A model generated the notes under the pieces. It was given only the letters and a program-made list of their open reading frames with translations, was not told the origin of the DNA and did no database searches. The position numbers and the translations under genes are program-made. From CAWBRT01 sp963832785 (lineage in GTDB: Bacteria; Acidobacteriota; Terriglobia; Terriglobales; Acidobacteriaceae), in the NCBI GenBank assembly GCA_963832785.1, contig CAWHVF010000005.1, forward strand, positions 992,001-1,056,000: a DNA stretch of 64,000 bases. Reading direction: 5' to 3'. Positions 17,164 to 25,805 of this stretch are shown here, in pieces; positions within the stretch are counted from its first letter, which is position 1; each line of letters begins with the position of its first letter.

Positions 17164-18162
17164 TTAGCTGAACAGCGACCAGGCCAGCAGCTTCCAGGTA
17201 TCGGTAAAGCCGCTGGCGGTAGCCGCGCTGGCCTCGTATCCGGAGTGCACCAGGCAGTCCCGGCAACGGGGATCGCGGCCGTGGCCGTAGCGGTCCCAGG
17301 GCGTGTCGTTGATCAATCCGGCAAAGGTCTGGTGGTGCTGGTCGGTGATCAGGTAGCAGGGGCCCTTCCAGCCCTTGGTGTTGTACGTCGGATTGCCCCA
17401 GGCAGTGCAGGAAAGCTCGCGGCTGCCCGCCAGGAACTCCAGGTAGATGGGCGAATCGGCTATCGGATAGCGCCTGGCAAGCCGCTTGATGTCCTTGAAC
17501 TTTTCGCGAATGGCGCGCCGGTCGAGAAAGATCTCCTTGGTCTGCACGGCGGAGTACGAGTACCCGGGCGAGACCACGTGCGAATCGACCCGCAGCGCCC
17601 GCAGGTACTCCAGCAGCGCCTCTACCTCGTTCATGTCCGTCTCTTCATAGACGGTGGTATTGGTCATGACGCGGAAGCCCCGCGCCTTGGCCAGCTTAAT
17701 GGCTTCCACCGCCTGATCGAAGACGCCTTCGCGCTCCACCGCCAGGTCGTGCGACTTGCGCAGTCCATCCAGGTGGATGTTCCAGACAAAGCGAGTATCG
17801 GGCGAGAACTCGCCGATGCGCTTGGCCACGAACATGCCATTGGTGCAGACGATGACGTGCTTTTTGCGCGCCAGCAGGACGCGGGTCAGCTCGCCTATCT
17901 CCTTGTACAAGAGCGGTTCGCCGCCGCAGATGGCCACCATGGGAGCGCCGCACTCTTCGGCGGCAGCCAGGCAGGTCTCCAGGGGAACGACTTCCTTGAT
18001 CGTGTCCTCGTACTCGCGGATGCGGCCGCAGCCGGTGCAGGTGAGATTGCATGCATGCAACGGCTCCAGCATCATGACCAGCGGAAAGCGCTTAACTCCA
18101 TTCAGCTTCTGCCGGATGATGTACTTTGCCAGGTCTGCTTGTAGTCTCAGCGGATGACGCAT
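17164..18162 (-). CDS. hpnH: HpnH, adenosylhopane synthase (radical SAM)
   Basis: This 332-residue radical SAM enzyme carries the cluster ligands C38, C42 and C45 in CNLTCTGC, followed by GGEPLL. It adds the 5'-deoxyadenosyl group to diploptene, the first step of hopanoid side-chain extension. Additional conserved cysteines near the C-terminus (CRDCLVHSGYE) are typical of the family. It lies 48 bases downstream of shc on the same strand. Confidence 0.95.
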   Translation of the reverse strand: MRHPLRLQADLAKYIIRQKLNGVKRFPLVMMLEPLHACNLTCTGCGRIREYEDTIKEVVPLETCLAAAEECGAPMVAICGGEPLLYKEIGELTRVLLARKKHVIVCTNGMFVAKRIGEFSPDTRFVWNIHLDGLRKSHDLAVEREGVFDQAVEAIKLAKARGFRVMTNTTVYEETDMNEVEALLEYLRALRVDSHVVSPGYSYSAVQTKEIFLDRRAIREKFKDIKRLARRYPIADSPIYLEFLAGSRELSCTAWGNPTYNTKGWKGPCYLITDQHHQTFAGLINDTPWDRYGHGRDPRCRDCLVHSGYEASAATASGFTDTWKLLAWSLFS

Positions 18163-18210
18163 TGGGTTCCCATATATCCTTCCGATTCGTTCGCCACGCC
18201 CGGGGACGCC

Positions 18211-20198
18211 TCACGATCCCGTTCTTGTTGGCCTGCCGGCTTCCTCTTCCTGGCCGCCGAGTGCGGCCACTTTCGCGTACTTGGTTAAGGCCAGCAGCGG
18301 AAAATACTGAGCGTACATGTGATACTTCAAATAGAAAACGCGCGGGAAGCCGGTGCCTGTGTAGGGGGCCTCGAACCAGGAACCGTCCGCTTTCTGCTGC
18401 TTCAGCAGGTAGGCGACGCCGCGCGCTACCGAGTCGCTGCGGCAATCGCCGGCCGCCATCAGCCCCAGCAGGGCCCAGGCGGTTTGCGAGCAGGTGCTGG
18501 GACCTACGCCTTTCGTATCGGGATCATCGTAGGATTCGGCGCCCTCGCCCCAGCCGCCGTCGGCATTCTGCATCATGCGAATCCATTCCGCCGCCTGCTG
18601 CACCATGGGCTCATGATTGTCAAAGCCGATCGCCTCCAGCCCGCGCAGCACGCACATGGTTCCGTAGAAGTAATTCACTCCCCAGCGGCCGAACCAGGAG
18701 CCGTCGGCCTCCTGCTCGGAGCGAATAAACCTGAGCGCCCGCTTGACCGGCTTGTCATGTAGTGAGAAGCCGTAGCTCGCCAGGCACTCCAGCACTCGTC
18801 CGGTGATGTCCACCGTGGGAGGATCGAGCATGGCGTTGTGGTCAGCGAAGGGCACGTACTGAAAGACCATGCGGTCGTTGTTCTTATCGAATGAGGCCCA
18901 GCCGCCGTTCTTACATTGCATGGAGAGCACCCAGTCGATGGCGCGCTTCACCGACTCCGACTGGTAGCGCTGGTCGAAGCTATCCACCTGGCTCAGGCCC
19001 AGCATCACCATGGCAGAATCGTCCACGTCCGGGTAAAACTCGTTGTTGAACTCGAAATACCAGCCGCCGGGCGGGGTGTGCGGGTTCTTTATCGACCAGT
19101 CGCCCTGGTTGTGAATCTGCTTTTTCAGAATCCACTCGGCGGCGGCCACCATGCGCCGGTCGTCGCGCGGCACGCCGCTTTCGCCCAGGGCGAACATGGC
19201 GTAAGCGGTGTCCCAGACCGGCGACATGCAGGGCTGCATGCGGAAGGTCTCTTCTTCCTCGATGCCGAGCTTCTCAAACTCGTCAATGGCGCGGATTACC
19301 TGGGGATCATCCAGCGAATAGCCCAGGCAGCGCAGGGCGATGATGGAGTTTAGAATGCTGGGGTAGATGGCGCCCAGCCCGTCGCTCATCTCGAAGCGCT
19401 GCAGCATCCACTTTTCCGCCACCTTGAGGGCGAGCCAGCGCAGCGGGCGCACATGCACGGCCTCAAACCAGTGGGTCATGCGGTCCAGCACCAGGAAAAA
19501 GTTGCGCCAGCTGATCAGCTTGTCGTCCCACTTGAGCCGGAGCTGGGAGCGCAGCCGCCCCTGGGGAAACAGCTCATCGATTCCCTGCTCCGCCGGAATC
19601 TTCTTAAACGGCTTCTTGGCGTAGCAGATGGACAGCGGAATCAGGATGGCGCGCGACCAGGACGATATCTCGTAGATGTTGAACCAGAACCAGTTGGGAA
19701 AGAGCACGATCTCCGGCGGAATGGCGGGCACGGCGTCGTAGTCGTACTGGCCCAGGGCGCACAGGTAGATCTTGGTGAAGGTGTTGACCGCGGGGACGCC
19801 GCCATTTTCCAGGATGAACTGGCGCGCCTTGACCAGCGGCGGATGCATCCGGGCCGTAGCCGCAGAGCTTGAAGGCGAAGTACGCCTTCACCGAGGCGCT
19901 GATGTTGGATGGGCCGCCGTGGATAAATAGGCCAGCCGCCATCCTCGTTCTGATGGCGGGCGATCTCCCTCATGGCCTTGCGGAAGCGCTCTTCATTGCG
20001 CGTGCCCAGCAGCGTGTGCAGGAAGATGTAATCGGATTCCAGGGTGGTGTCGGCCTCCAGCTCCCCGCACCAGTAGCCCTCGGGATGCTGCGCCGAAAAC
20101 AGGTGCCGGCAGGCGGCATCGATGGCCGAATGCAGGCGCGCGGCCAAGCCCTTGATCTTGCCGAAATACATGCCGCCCACTGGTGAAAGCGTCTCCAT
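18211..20198 (-). pseudogene. shc: Squalene-hopene cyclase, apparently frameshifted twice
   Basis: Read with two corrections the gene encodes about 661 residues of normal squalene-hopene cyclase. The catalytic acid motif is intact (PDVDDSA), and several QW repeats are visible (for example DGSWFGRWGVNYFYG). From the ATG at 20198 (METLSPVGG) the frame runs to NEDGGWPIY. An extra base at 19921-19922 moves it to HGGPSNISASVKAYF, and a second extra base at about 19843-19848 moves it to LVKARQFILENGG, which continues to the stop. Both are single-base insertions. It cyclises squalene to hopene at the membrane. Sequence error or real inactivation cannot be separated here. Confidence 0.85.
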
Positions 20199-20203
20199 CC
20201 TGT

Positions 20204-21224
20204 CTACTCCGCTACCCTGGGGCTCCAGGCAACGTCGTCGTTGCGCTCGCTGGGATGAATGGCCGGCGCCGAGGCAATGGCTTCCACAATCTCCGGCGGC
20301 AAGCGCAAAGCGCACGTTTTCCGGCACCACTTCAACTTCTTCCAGGTTAGAAAAACCGCTCTTGCGGAGAAACTCGATCACCTCCTGCACCAGCACGTCG
20401 GGAGCGGAGGCGCCGGCGGTGAGAGCGACGGTTTTCACGCCATCCAGCCAACTGGAATCGATGTCGCGATAGGTATCGATCAGATACGAACGCGTCCCCA
20501 GGTTGCCGGCCACCTCCACCAGGCGGTTGGAGTTCGAGCTGTTGGGCGAGCCCACCACCAGCACCAGGTCTGCCTTGCAGGCCACGTTCTTGACCGCAAC
20601 CTGGCGGTTTTCGGTCGCGTAACAGATATCCTGGGCGTGCGGGCCCTTGATGTTAGGGAAGCGCTCCTTCAAGGCGTCGATGATGTCCCGGGCTTCGTCC
20701 AGGCTGAGGGTGGTCTGAGTGAGATAGGCGACGCGGTCCGGGTCGGGAACCTGCAACGCCCTGACCTGCTCGACGCTGTTGACAACCTTGGTAACTTGCG
20801 GGGCCTCACCGAGGGTGCCGATGACTTCATCGTGGTTGAGGTGGCCGATCAGGATTAGCGAGTAACCGTCGCGGGCGAACTTGACCGCCTCGACGTGCAC
20901 CTTGGTGACCAGCGGGCAAGTGGCGTCAATCACCCGCAGATTGCGCTCCTGGCTGGCCCGGCGCACCTCGGGGGCGACCCCGTGGGCGCTGTAAATGATC
21001 CGCTCGCCTGGCGGAACCTCGCTGACGCTATCGACGAAAATTGCACCCTTGGCTTGAAGCTCTTCCACTACGTAACGGTTGTGGACGATCTCCTTGCGCA
21101 CGTAAATGGGTGGGCCAAAGGTCTCCAGGGCGATGCGCACAATATCAATGGCGCGCACTACCCCGGCACAAAAGCCTCGGGGCTTCAACAACAGCAGGGT
21201 CTTCGCTTCGCCGTTTGCAGTCAT
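20204..21224 (-). CDS. ispH: IspH, HMBPP reductase, with an apparent frameshift near the 3' end
   Basis: IspH reduces HMBPP to IPP and DMAPP, the last step of the MEP pathway that feeds squalene synthesis. Iron-sulfur ligands are seen in RGFCAGV, DATCPLV and QDICYATENR; NSNSNR is conserved. The ATG at 21224 has GAGAGGA before it. At 20303-20306 one extra base breaks the frame: uncorrected, the protein loses its tail and runs into shc. Dropping one base restores FALPPEIVEAIASAPAIHPS and a stop at 20204, five bases before the shc start. Corrected length is 339 residues, normal for the family. Confidence 0.88.
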
Positions 21225-21429
21225 GATCCTCTCGCTAGCCAAGCTGGCTCTGCTGGCCGCAATTTCCAGCCTAACTTGATCAGGCTGCCCTTTGCGACCG
21301 TAAGACACAGAAAGAGCGGAGATTACCATCCTCCAGTTTGATTCACCCAGCGAACTGCGCTTTGCCCGCTAAAGCAGGCTCTAACTTACCGGCCCCACGG
21401 TTTGTCTTACGGCGGAGTACATTTTCCAT

Positions 21430-21444
21430 TGTAACAGTGTTACA
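21430..21444. promoter_or_regulatory. Perfect dyad TGTAACA-g-TGTTACA upstream of ispH
   Basis: Seven-base perfect inverted arms around one base, in a gene-free region about 205 bases before the ispH start. Such compact dyads are typical binding sites of dimeric repressors. No regulator gene is adjacent. Confidence 0.35.
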
Positions 21445-21471
21445 GGAATTAAGAGACGATTTGCACCTTCC

Positions 21472-21609
21472 AGTAGTGGGTCAATTTGAATTTCCACAAC
21501 AACGGGTGCCCCACGTCCCGCCCTGCTTTTGGGCTGACGTGGGGCCCCCAGGTTAGCGCCGAAAAGCGCGGCGCGGAACCTGGGGCACCCTTCAAATTGA
21601 CCCACTACC
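21472..21609. mobile_element. MITE-like element with 18-bp terminal inverted repeats
   Basis: GTAGTGGGTCAATTTGAA (21473-21490) and TTCAAATTGACCCACTAC (21591-21608) are perfect inverted copies. Inside are GGTGCCCCACGTC and GACGTGGGGC, also inverted. CACCTTCC occurs directly before (21464-21471) and after (21610-21617), consistent with an 8-bp target duplication. There is no ORF of note, so any movement would need a transposase in trans. Confidence 0.55.
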
Positions 21610-21777
21610 CACCTTCCGAGGGCAGACGGCGGGTGACGCGAAGACCGGCGGCTGGGGTGATCAGAAAGGCAATGCGCGGGACAAACTACAGGCAGATGTT
21701 GGGCACGTGCGTAGCGCTGGTCTGGAGGCCAGCGCTACGTCTTAACTTGCAAATATTAGGTCGCCACCTGCTGTTGT

Positions 21778-23475
21778 TCACACGTTGGCCTTGAGCATCT
21801 GTTCGGCATTCTTGAGCGAGGCTTCGGTGATCTTGGCGCCGCTGAGCATGCGTGCGATCTCGTGTTTGCGCTCTTCCGGGCCGAGTTCGCGGGCGCGGGT
21901 CTGCGCGCGCCCTCCGCTTTCGCGCTTCTCGATCAGGAAATGCTGATCGGCGAAGGCGGCTATCTGCGGCAGATGGGTGACGCACAGCACCTGCTTGCTG
22001 CGCGCCAGGGCCTTGAGTTTTTTCCCTACCGCGTCCGCCGCCCGGCCGCCGATGCCGGAGTCGATCTCGTCGAAAACCAGTGTGCGTTGCCGGGCGTGGT
22101 CGGCCTTGCCCCTGCGCCCCTCGGCGGAGGCGGCTTCCACGCAAGCCTTCAGGGCCAGCATGGCGCGCGAGAGCTCGCCGCCGGAGGCGGTTTCCTCGAT
22201 CGGGCGCAGCGGCTCGCCGGGGTTGGTCGAGATCAGGTAGTGAACTTCGTCGAAGCCCGCGCTGCTCCAGCGCGCTGGCTCGTCGGAGCCGCCAACTTCG
22301 ATCTGAAAGCGGGCCTTCATGACCAGCTCGTTGATCTCGGCTTCCACCAGCTTCTCCAGGCGGCGGCCGGTGGCGTAGCGCTTGCGCGAGATGGCGCGCG
22401 CCGCCTCCAGGTACTCGGAGGCGCCGGCCGCCAGCTCGTTTTTCAGCTCACGTAAAACTTGATCTTTGTTCTCCATCTGATTGATTTTGAGCCTGATTTC
22501 TTCACAATAAGCCAATACCTCCTCAATCGTCTTGCCGTACTTGCGGCGCAGCCGGTCGAGCGCCGCCAGACGCTCTTCCACCGCGGCCAAACGCTCCGGC
22601 GAAGAGTCAATCTGCTCGGCGTAGTTGCGCAGAGTCTGGCTGAGGTCCTCGACCGTGATGCGCACCGAATCCAGATCGGTGAGCGGCTGCTGGAACTGCG
22701 AGTCGTAGCGCGACAGCTCTTCCACCTGTTTGGCTGCCGCCTTGAGGCTGCCGACGGCCGAAGAGGCGCCGTCGTAGAGCGCGTCGTAGCCGGCCATGGC
22801 CGCCTGGTAGAGGCGCTCGGCGTTGGCGAGCACGCGCTTTTCCGCTTCCAGCTTCTGGTCTTCGCCAGGCTCGGGGCGGACGGATTCGATCTCCTTTAAC
22901 TGGAAACTCCACAGGTCGAGCAGGCGCAGGCGGTCCTGCTCGTCGCGCTCCAGCTCGGAGATGCGTTGCTGCACGGCTCGCCACTTGCGATAGGTCTCAG
23001 CGAGTGGAGCCGAATCGATCATGGCCGCCGCGTCCAGCAGGGCGAGCCGGCCGGGAGGATCGAAGGCGAGGGTGGAATCGTTCTGCGCGTGAATGACGGC
23101 CAGATGCGGGGCAAGCTGCTTGAGCACGGACACTGTGGCCGGCTGGTTGTTGACAAAGACGCGGCCCTTGCCGCCGGCGGCGATTTCACGGCGCAGGATG
23201 AGTTGGCCATCATCGGCGGAGTCGATGCCATTGGCCTCCAGCACCTGGGCCAGCGCGCCCGATTCGGCTTCGAAGACGGCGGAGACAACCGCTTTGTCGC
23301 TGCCGTGGCGAACCACGTCGCTGGAGGCCTTTTCGCCCAGCAGCAACGAGAGCGCGTCGATCAGAATCGACTTGCCGGCACCGGTTTCGCCGGTCAGCAG
23401 GTTGAGCCCCGCGCCAAAGGAAACAACGACGCAATCGATGACGGCGTAGTTCTCAACTCTGAGCTCGATCAGCAC
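21778..23475 (-). CDS. recN: RecN, SMC-like DNA repair ATPase
   Basis: This 565-residue protein acts in double-strand-break repair. Walker A is GETGAGKS near the N-terminus, two long coiled-coil arms fill the middle, and the signature (ASGGELSRAMLALK) and Walker B (TLVFDEIDSGIGG) are at the C-terminus. The GTG at 23475 (VLIELRVENYAVID) is chosen for its AGGAA about six bases upstream; the ORF extension to 23505 is not needed. It stands alone between repeat-filled gaps. Confidence 0.93.
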   Translation of the reverse strand: MLIELRVENYAVIDCVVVSFGAGLNLLTGETGAGKSILIDALSLLLGEKASSDVVRHGSDKAVVSAVFEAESGALAQVLEANGIDSADDGQLILRREIAAGGKGRVFVNNQPATVSVLKQLAPHLAVIHAQNDSTLAFDPPGRLALLDAAAMIDSAPLAETYRKWRAVQQRISELERDEQDRLRLLDLWSFQLKEIESVRPEPGEDQKLEAEKRVLANAERLYQAAMAGYDALYDGASSAVGSLKAAAKQVEELSRYDSQFQQPLTDLDSVRITVEDLSQTLRNYAEQIDSSPERLAAVEERLAALDRLRRKYGKTIEEVLAYCEEIRLKINQMENKDQVLRELKNELAAGASEYLEAARAISRKRYATGRRLEKLVEAEINELVMKARFQIEVGGSDEPARWSSAGFDEVHYLISTNPGEPLRPIEETASGGELSRAMLALKACVEAASAEGRRGKADHARQRTLVFDEIDSGIGGRAADAVGKKLKALARSKQVLCVTHLPQIAAFADQHFLIEKRESGGRAQTRARELGPEERKHEIARMLSGAKITEASLKNAEQMLKANV

Positions 23476-23624
23476 CGCAATTCCTGCCTTGCTGAGATGG
23501 TGCACAGCATAGCATGAGTCGGTTCTTCGTTCTTAGTCCTTCATTTTCCGTTTTCTCCGTTGCAAGTCCGCATATCTGCCTTCTTTTGCCGGATGTGGGG
23601 CGCCGGCAAGAACATACCCTTTGA

Positions 23625-23742
23625 GTGTCATTTTGAGCAAAGCGAAGGATACCGGGAACGAACGACCAAGAACCGGCAACTGAAGTATTCCACTTAACCC
23701 CGCGCGCGGGTGTTAGGAGAGAGGTGGAACTCAAAATGACAC
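23625..23742. repeat. MITE-like repeat with 13-bp inverted ends
   Basis: GTGTCATTTTGAG (23625-23637) and CTCAAAATGACAC (23730-23742) are perfect inverted copies enclosing 92 bases without a gene. Relatives built on GTCATTC(T/C)GAGCGA appear at 15130-15182, 29516-29534 and 31485-31623. Confidence 0.55.
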
Positions 23743-23796
23743 GGAAATCGGCGTGGACTGCAGTGATTTCCGCGACCTGCAATTAAGCCCGGTGTC

Positions 23797-23802
23797 TATA
23801 AT
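23797..23802 (+). promoter_or_regulatory. Candidate -10 of the tol operon
   Basis: A consensus TATAAT 50 bases before the tolQ ATG, in GTGTCTATAATAAATG context. No good -35 hexamer at the right distance. Confidence 0.35.
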
Positions 23803-23852
23803 AAATGCGGGCTGGTTCTGCGCTGGTCCATTGAATTCCGAATCGAGCGAAA

Positions 23853-24560
23853 ATGGATCGAATCTGTTTTGCGGCATTTGCCATAGGCGGCGAGATCATT
23901 GATCTGGTTCAACAGACGGGAGTCGTCGCCAAATTAGTATTGGTGATCCTGCTGGTCTTCAGCCTGTTTTCCTGGGCGGTTATCCTGGCCAAATGGGGCG
24001 CGTTCCGGCGCGGCAAGGTGCAAAGTTCCCGTTTTCTGCGGGCCTTCCGCAAGAGCGGCCGCCTGCACGAGATGGCGGCCGTGGCCGAGCAATTCAAACC
24101 CAGCCCGCTGGTTTCCGTCTTCGAGGGCGCGGTTGAAGAGCTGCGCCGGCAAGGGGGAACGCTGCGCCTGGTGGCGGTTCAGCGCGCCATGCAGATTGCC
24201 TCTTCCGAGGAGTTGTCTCGGCTGGAGCGGCGTCTGCCATGGCTGGCGACCACCGGCGCGGTGACGCCGTTCGTGGGGTTGTTCGGCACCGTCTGGGGCA
24301 TCATCGACGCCTTTCACGGACTGGGCGCCTCGGGCGCGGCCACCCTGCGGGCGGTGGCTCCGGGCATCTCCGAGGCACTGATCACCACCGCCGCCGGCTT
24401 GTTCGCTGCCATTCCGGCGGTCATCGCCTACAACTTCTTCATGCAGGAGATACGGCAGTTCGGGGCGCGCATGGACGACTTCAGCCTGGAGATGATGAAC
24501 ACGGTGGAGAGCGCGCAGGCATCGACACCGGCGCCCCAGAGCCTCGCGGAGCGGCGCTAG
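23853..24560 (+). CDS. tolQ: TolQ/ExbB-type proton channel subunit
   Basis: A 235-residue MotA/TolQ/ExbB family protein with one N-terminal membrane helix (about residues 27-48), a cytoplasmic loop, and two C-terminal helices. The conserved GLFGTVWGIIDAF and the Thr/Ala-rich AITTAAGLFAAIPAVIAYNFF motifs are present. With TolR it harvests proton motive force for the Tol-Pal system at the cell envelope. It is the first gene of a six-gene tol cluster; the stop is immediately followed by the tolR ATG. Confidence 0.93.
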   Translation: MDRICFAAFAIGGEIIDLVQQTGVVAKLVLVILLVFSLFSWAVILAKWGAFRRGKVQSSRFLRAFRKSGRLHEMAAVAEQFKPSPLVSVFEGAVEELRRQGGTLRLVAVQRAMQIASSEELSRLERRLPWLATTGAVTPFVGLFGTVWGIIDAFHGLGASGAATLRAVAPGISEALITTAAGLFAAIPAVIAYNFFMQEIRQFGARMDDFSLEMMNTVESAQASTPAPQSLAERR

Positions 24561-24989
24561 ATGGCCTTCACCAACACACAGGGACGTACCCAGACTTCGC
24601 TTTCGGAGATCAACGTCACCCCGTTTGTCGATGTCGTGCTGGTGCTGCTGATCATCTTCATGGTGACCGCGCCCATCCTGCAGTCGGGCATAGAAGTGAA
24701 TGTGCCGAAAACCAGAACGGTGAAGGAAATCACCGAGGAGCGGCTGGTCATCACCATCGACAAGCAGCAGCGCGTCTACCTGGGCAACGAGCCGGTGAAC
24801 ATCAACGAGCTGGGCGACAAGCTCCGGCGGAAGATTCGCGACCCGCAGGGGCAATCGATCTTCATCCGCTCCGACGAGGACGTTCCCTTTGGCGCCTTCG
24901 CCACCGTGATGGATGCGGTGAAGTCGACCGGCATCAGCAATGTGAGCATCGTTACCCAACCTTTGAACGAGCATGGCAGCAAACGCTGA
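24561..24989 (+). CDS. tolR: TolR/ExbD-type subunit
   Basis: A 142-residue protein with a single N-terminal membrane helix containing the functional aspartate (SEINVTPFVDVVLVLLIIFM). The periplasmic domain ends with PLNEHGSKR. It pairs with TolQ as the ion-conducting motor. It abuts tolQ without a gap and overlaps the next gene by 17 bases, evidence for tight co-translation. Confidence 0.93.
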   Translation: MAFTNTQGRTQTSLSEINVTPFVDVVLVLLIIFMVTAPILQSGIEVNVPKTRTVKEITEERLVITIDKQQRVYLGNEPVNINELGDKLRRKIRDPQGQSIFIRSDEDVPFGAFATVMDAVKSTGISNVSIVTQPLNEHGSKR

Positions 24990-25770
24990 CATCTTCCGGG
25001 AGCGCGACGGCCTGCGCCGGCCGCTGGCGGCTTCGCTGGCGCTGCACGTGGCGCTGTTCGGCTCGATGCTGCTCTACGCCGCGATCTTCTCCGGGCCGCG
25101 CGAGAGCTGGGGCGGCTCGGTAAGCGGCGGCGACGCCATGAGCGCCACCCTGGTCAGCACCGTGCCGTTGCCGGCCAATCCCCAGGCGCAACCGCAAAAC
25201 GTGCTGGCCAACGAATCCAAGGGACTGTCGCAATCCGAGCCGAAGCCGCTGGAAAAAGACCTGACAGCCATTCCCATTCCCGACCGCCGGGCCAAAACCA
25301 AGCCCCAGCCTTCCAAGCAGCCGCCGGTGACGCCCACGCGCGAAAAGCCGCGCCAGATGGCCTCGGCGCCACCTCCCGAAGTGATTCCCTTCGGCCAGGG
25401 CGGGCCGGTCAGCGGTCCCTACGGGGTGTTCAATGCCGGGGGCGCCAAGGGCGGCTTCGGCTTCAGCGGCGGCGATTTCGGCACGCGCTTTGCCTGGTAC
25501 GTGGATGCCGTGCGCCGCAAGGTGGCGGAGAACTGGCTGAAGTACGAAATTGATCCCAGCATTTCCACCGCGCGGCGGGTCTACATTAATTTTGACATCT
25601 CCCGCTCGGGCAGCCCCGGCAACATCCACATCGAGCAGTCGAGCGGAGTGCCATCGCTCGATCAGTCGGCGCTGCGGGCCTTGCAGAGAATCGACACCTT
25701 CGGTCCGCTGCCTCCCGAATACGGCGGCAGCCACGTCTCGGTCGAGTTCTGGTTTGATTATCGCCGCTGA
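24973..25770 (+). CDS. TonB/TolA-like energy transducer
   Basis: This 265-residue protein has an N-terminal membrane helix (about residues 19-40, ASLALHVALFGSMLLYAA), a Pro/Lys-rich periplasmic spacer (residues 70-130), and a C-terminal TonB_C/TolA domain (AWYVDAVRRKVAENWLKYEI, later GVPSLDQSALRALQRI). It fills the TolA position between TolR and TolB and so probably links the motor to TolB-Pal. The C-terminal domain looks closer to the TonB family, so the symbol is left blank. Its start overlaps tolR. Confidence 0.88.
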   Translation: MAANADIFRERDGLRRPLAASLALHVALFGSMLLYAAIFSGPRESWGGSVSGGDAMSATLVSTVPLPANPQAQPQNVLANESKGLSQSEPKPLEKDLTAIPIPDRRAKTKPQPSKQPPVTPTREKPRQMASAPPPEVIPFGQGGPVSGPYGVFNAGGAKGGFGFSGGDFGTRFAWYVDAVRRKVAENWLKYEIDPSISTARRVYINFDISRSGSPGNIHIEQSSGVPSLDQSALRALQRIDTFGPLPPEYGGSHVSVEFWFDYRR

Positions 25771-25805
25771 TTTTCAGCCAGCGGCGTGAGGAGCTACAGG
25801 AAAAA

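Larger units (their letters stand above)
23476..23852. other. Intergenic region between recN and tolQ
   Basis: No gene is visible. It contains a degenerate CATATCTGCC-type repeat (about 23570-23600), a MITE-like element with 13-bp inverted ends (23625-23742) and a TATAAT at 23797-23802 that may serve the tol operon. Confidence 0.5.

Noticed and set aside
19641..21329. An apparent IspH-Shc fusion protein
   Set aside because: The fusion arises only because an extra base removes the ispH stop. Correcting it restores two normal genes separated by a few bases.
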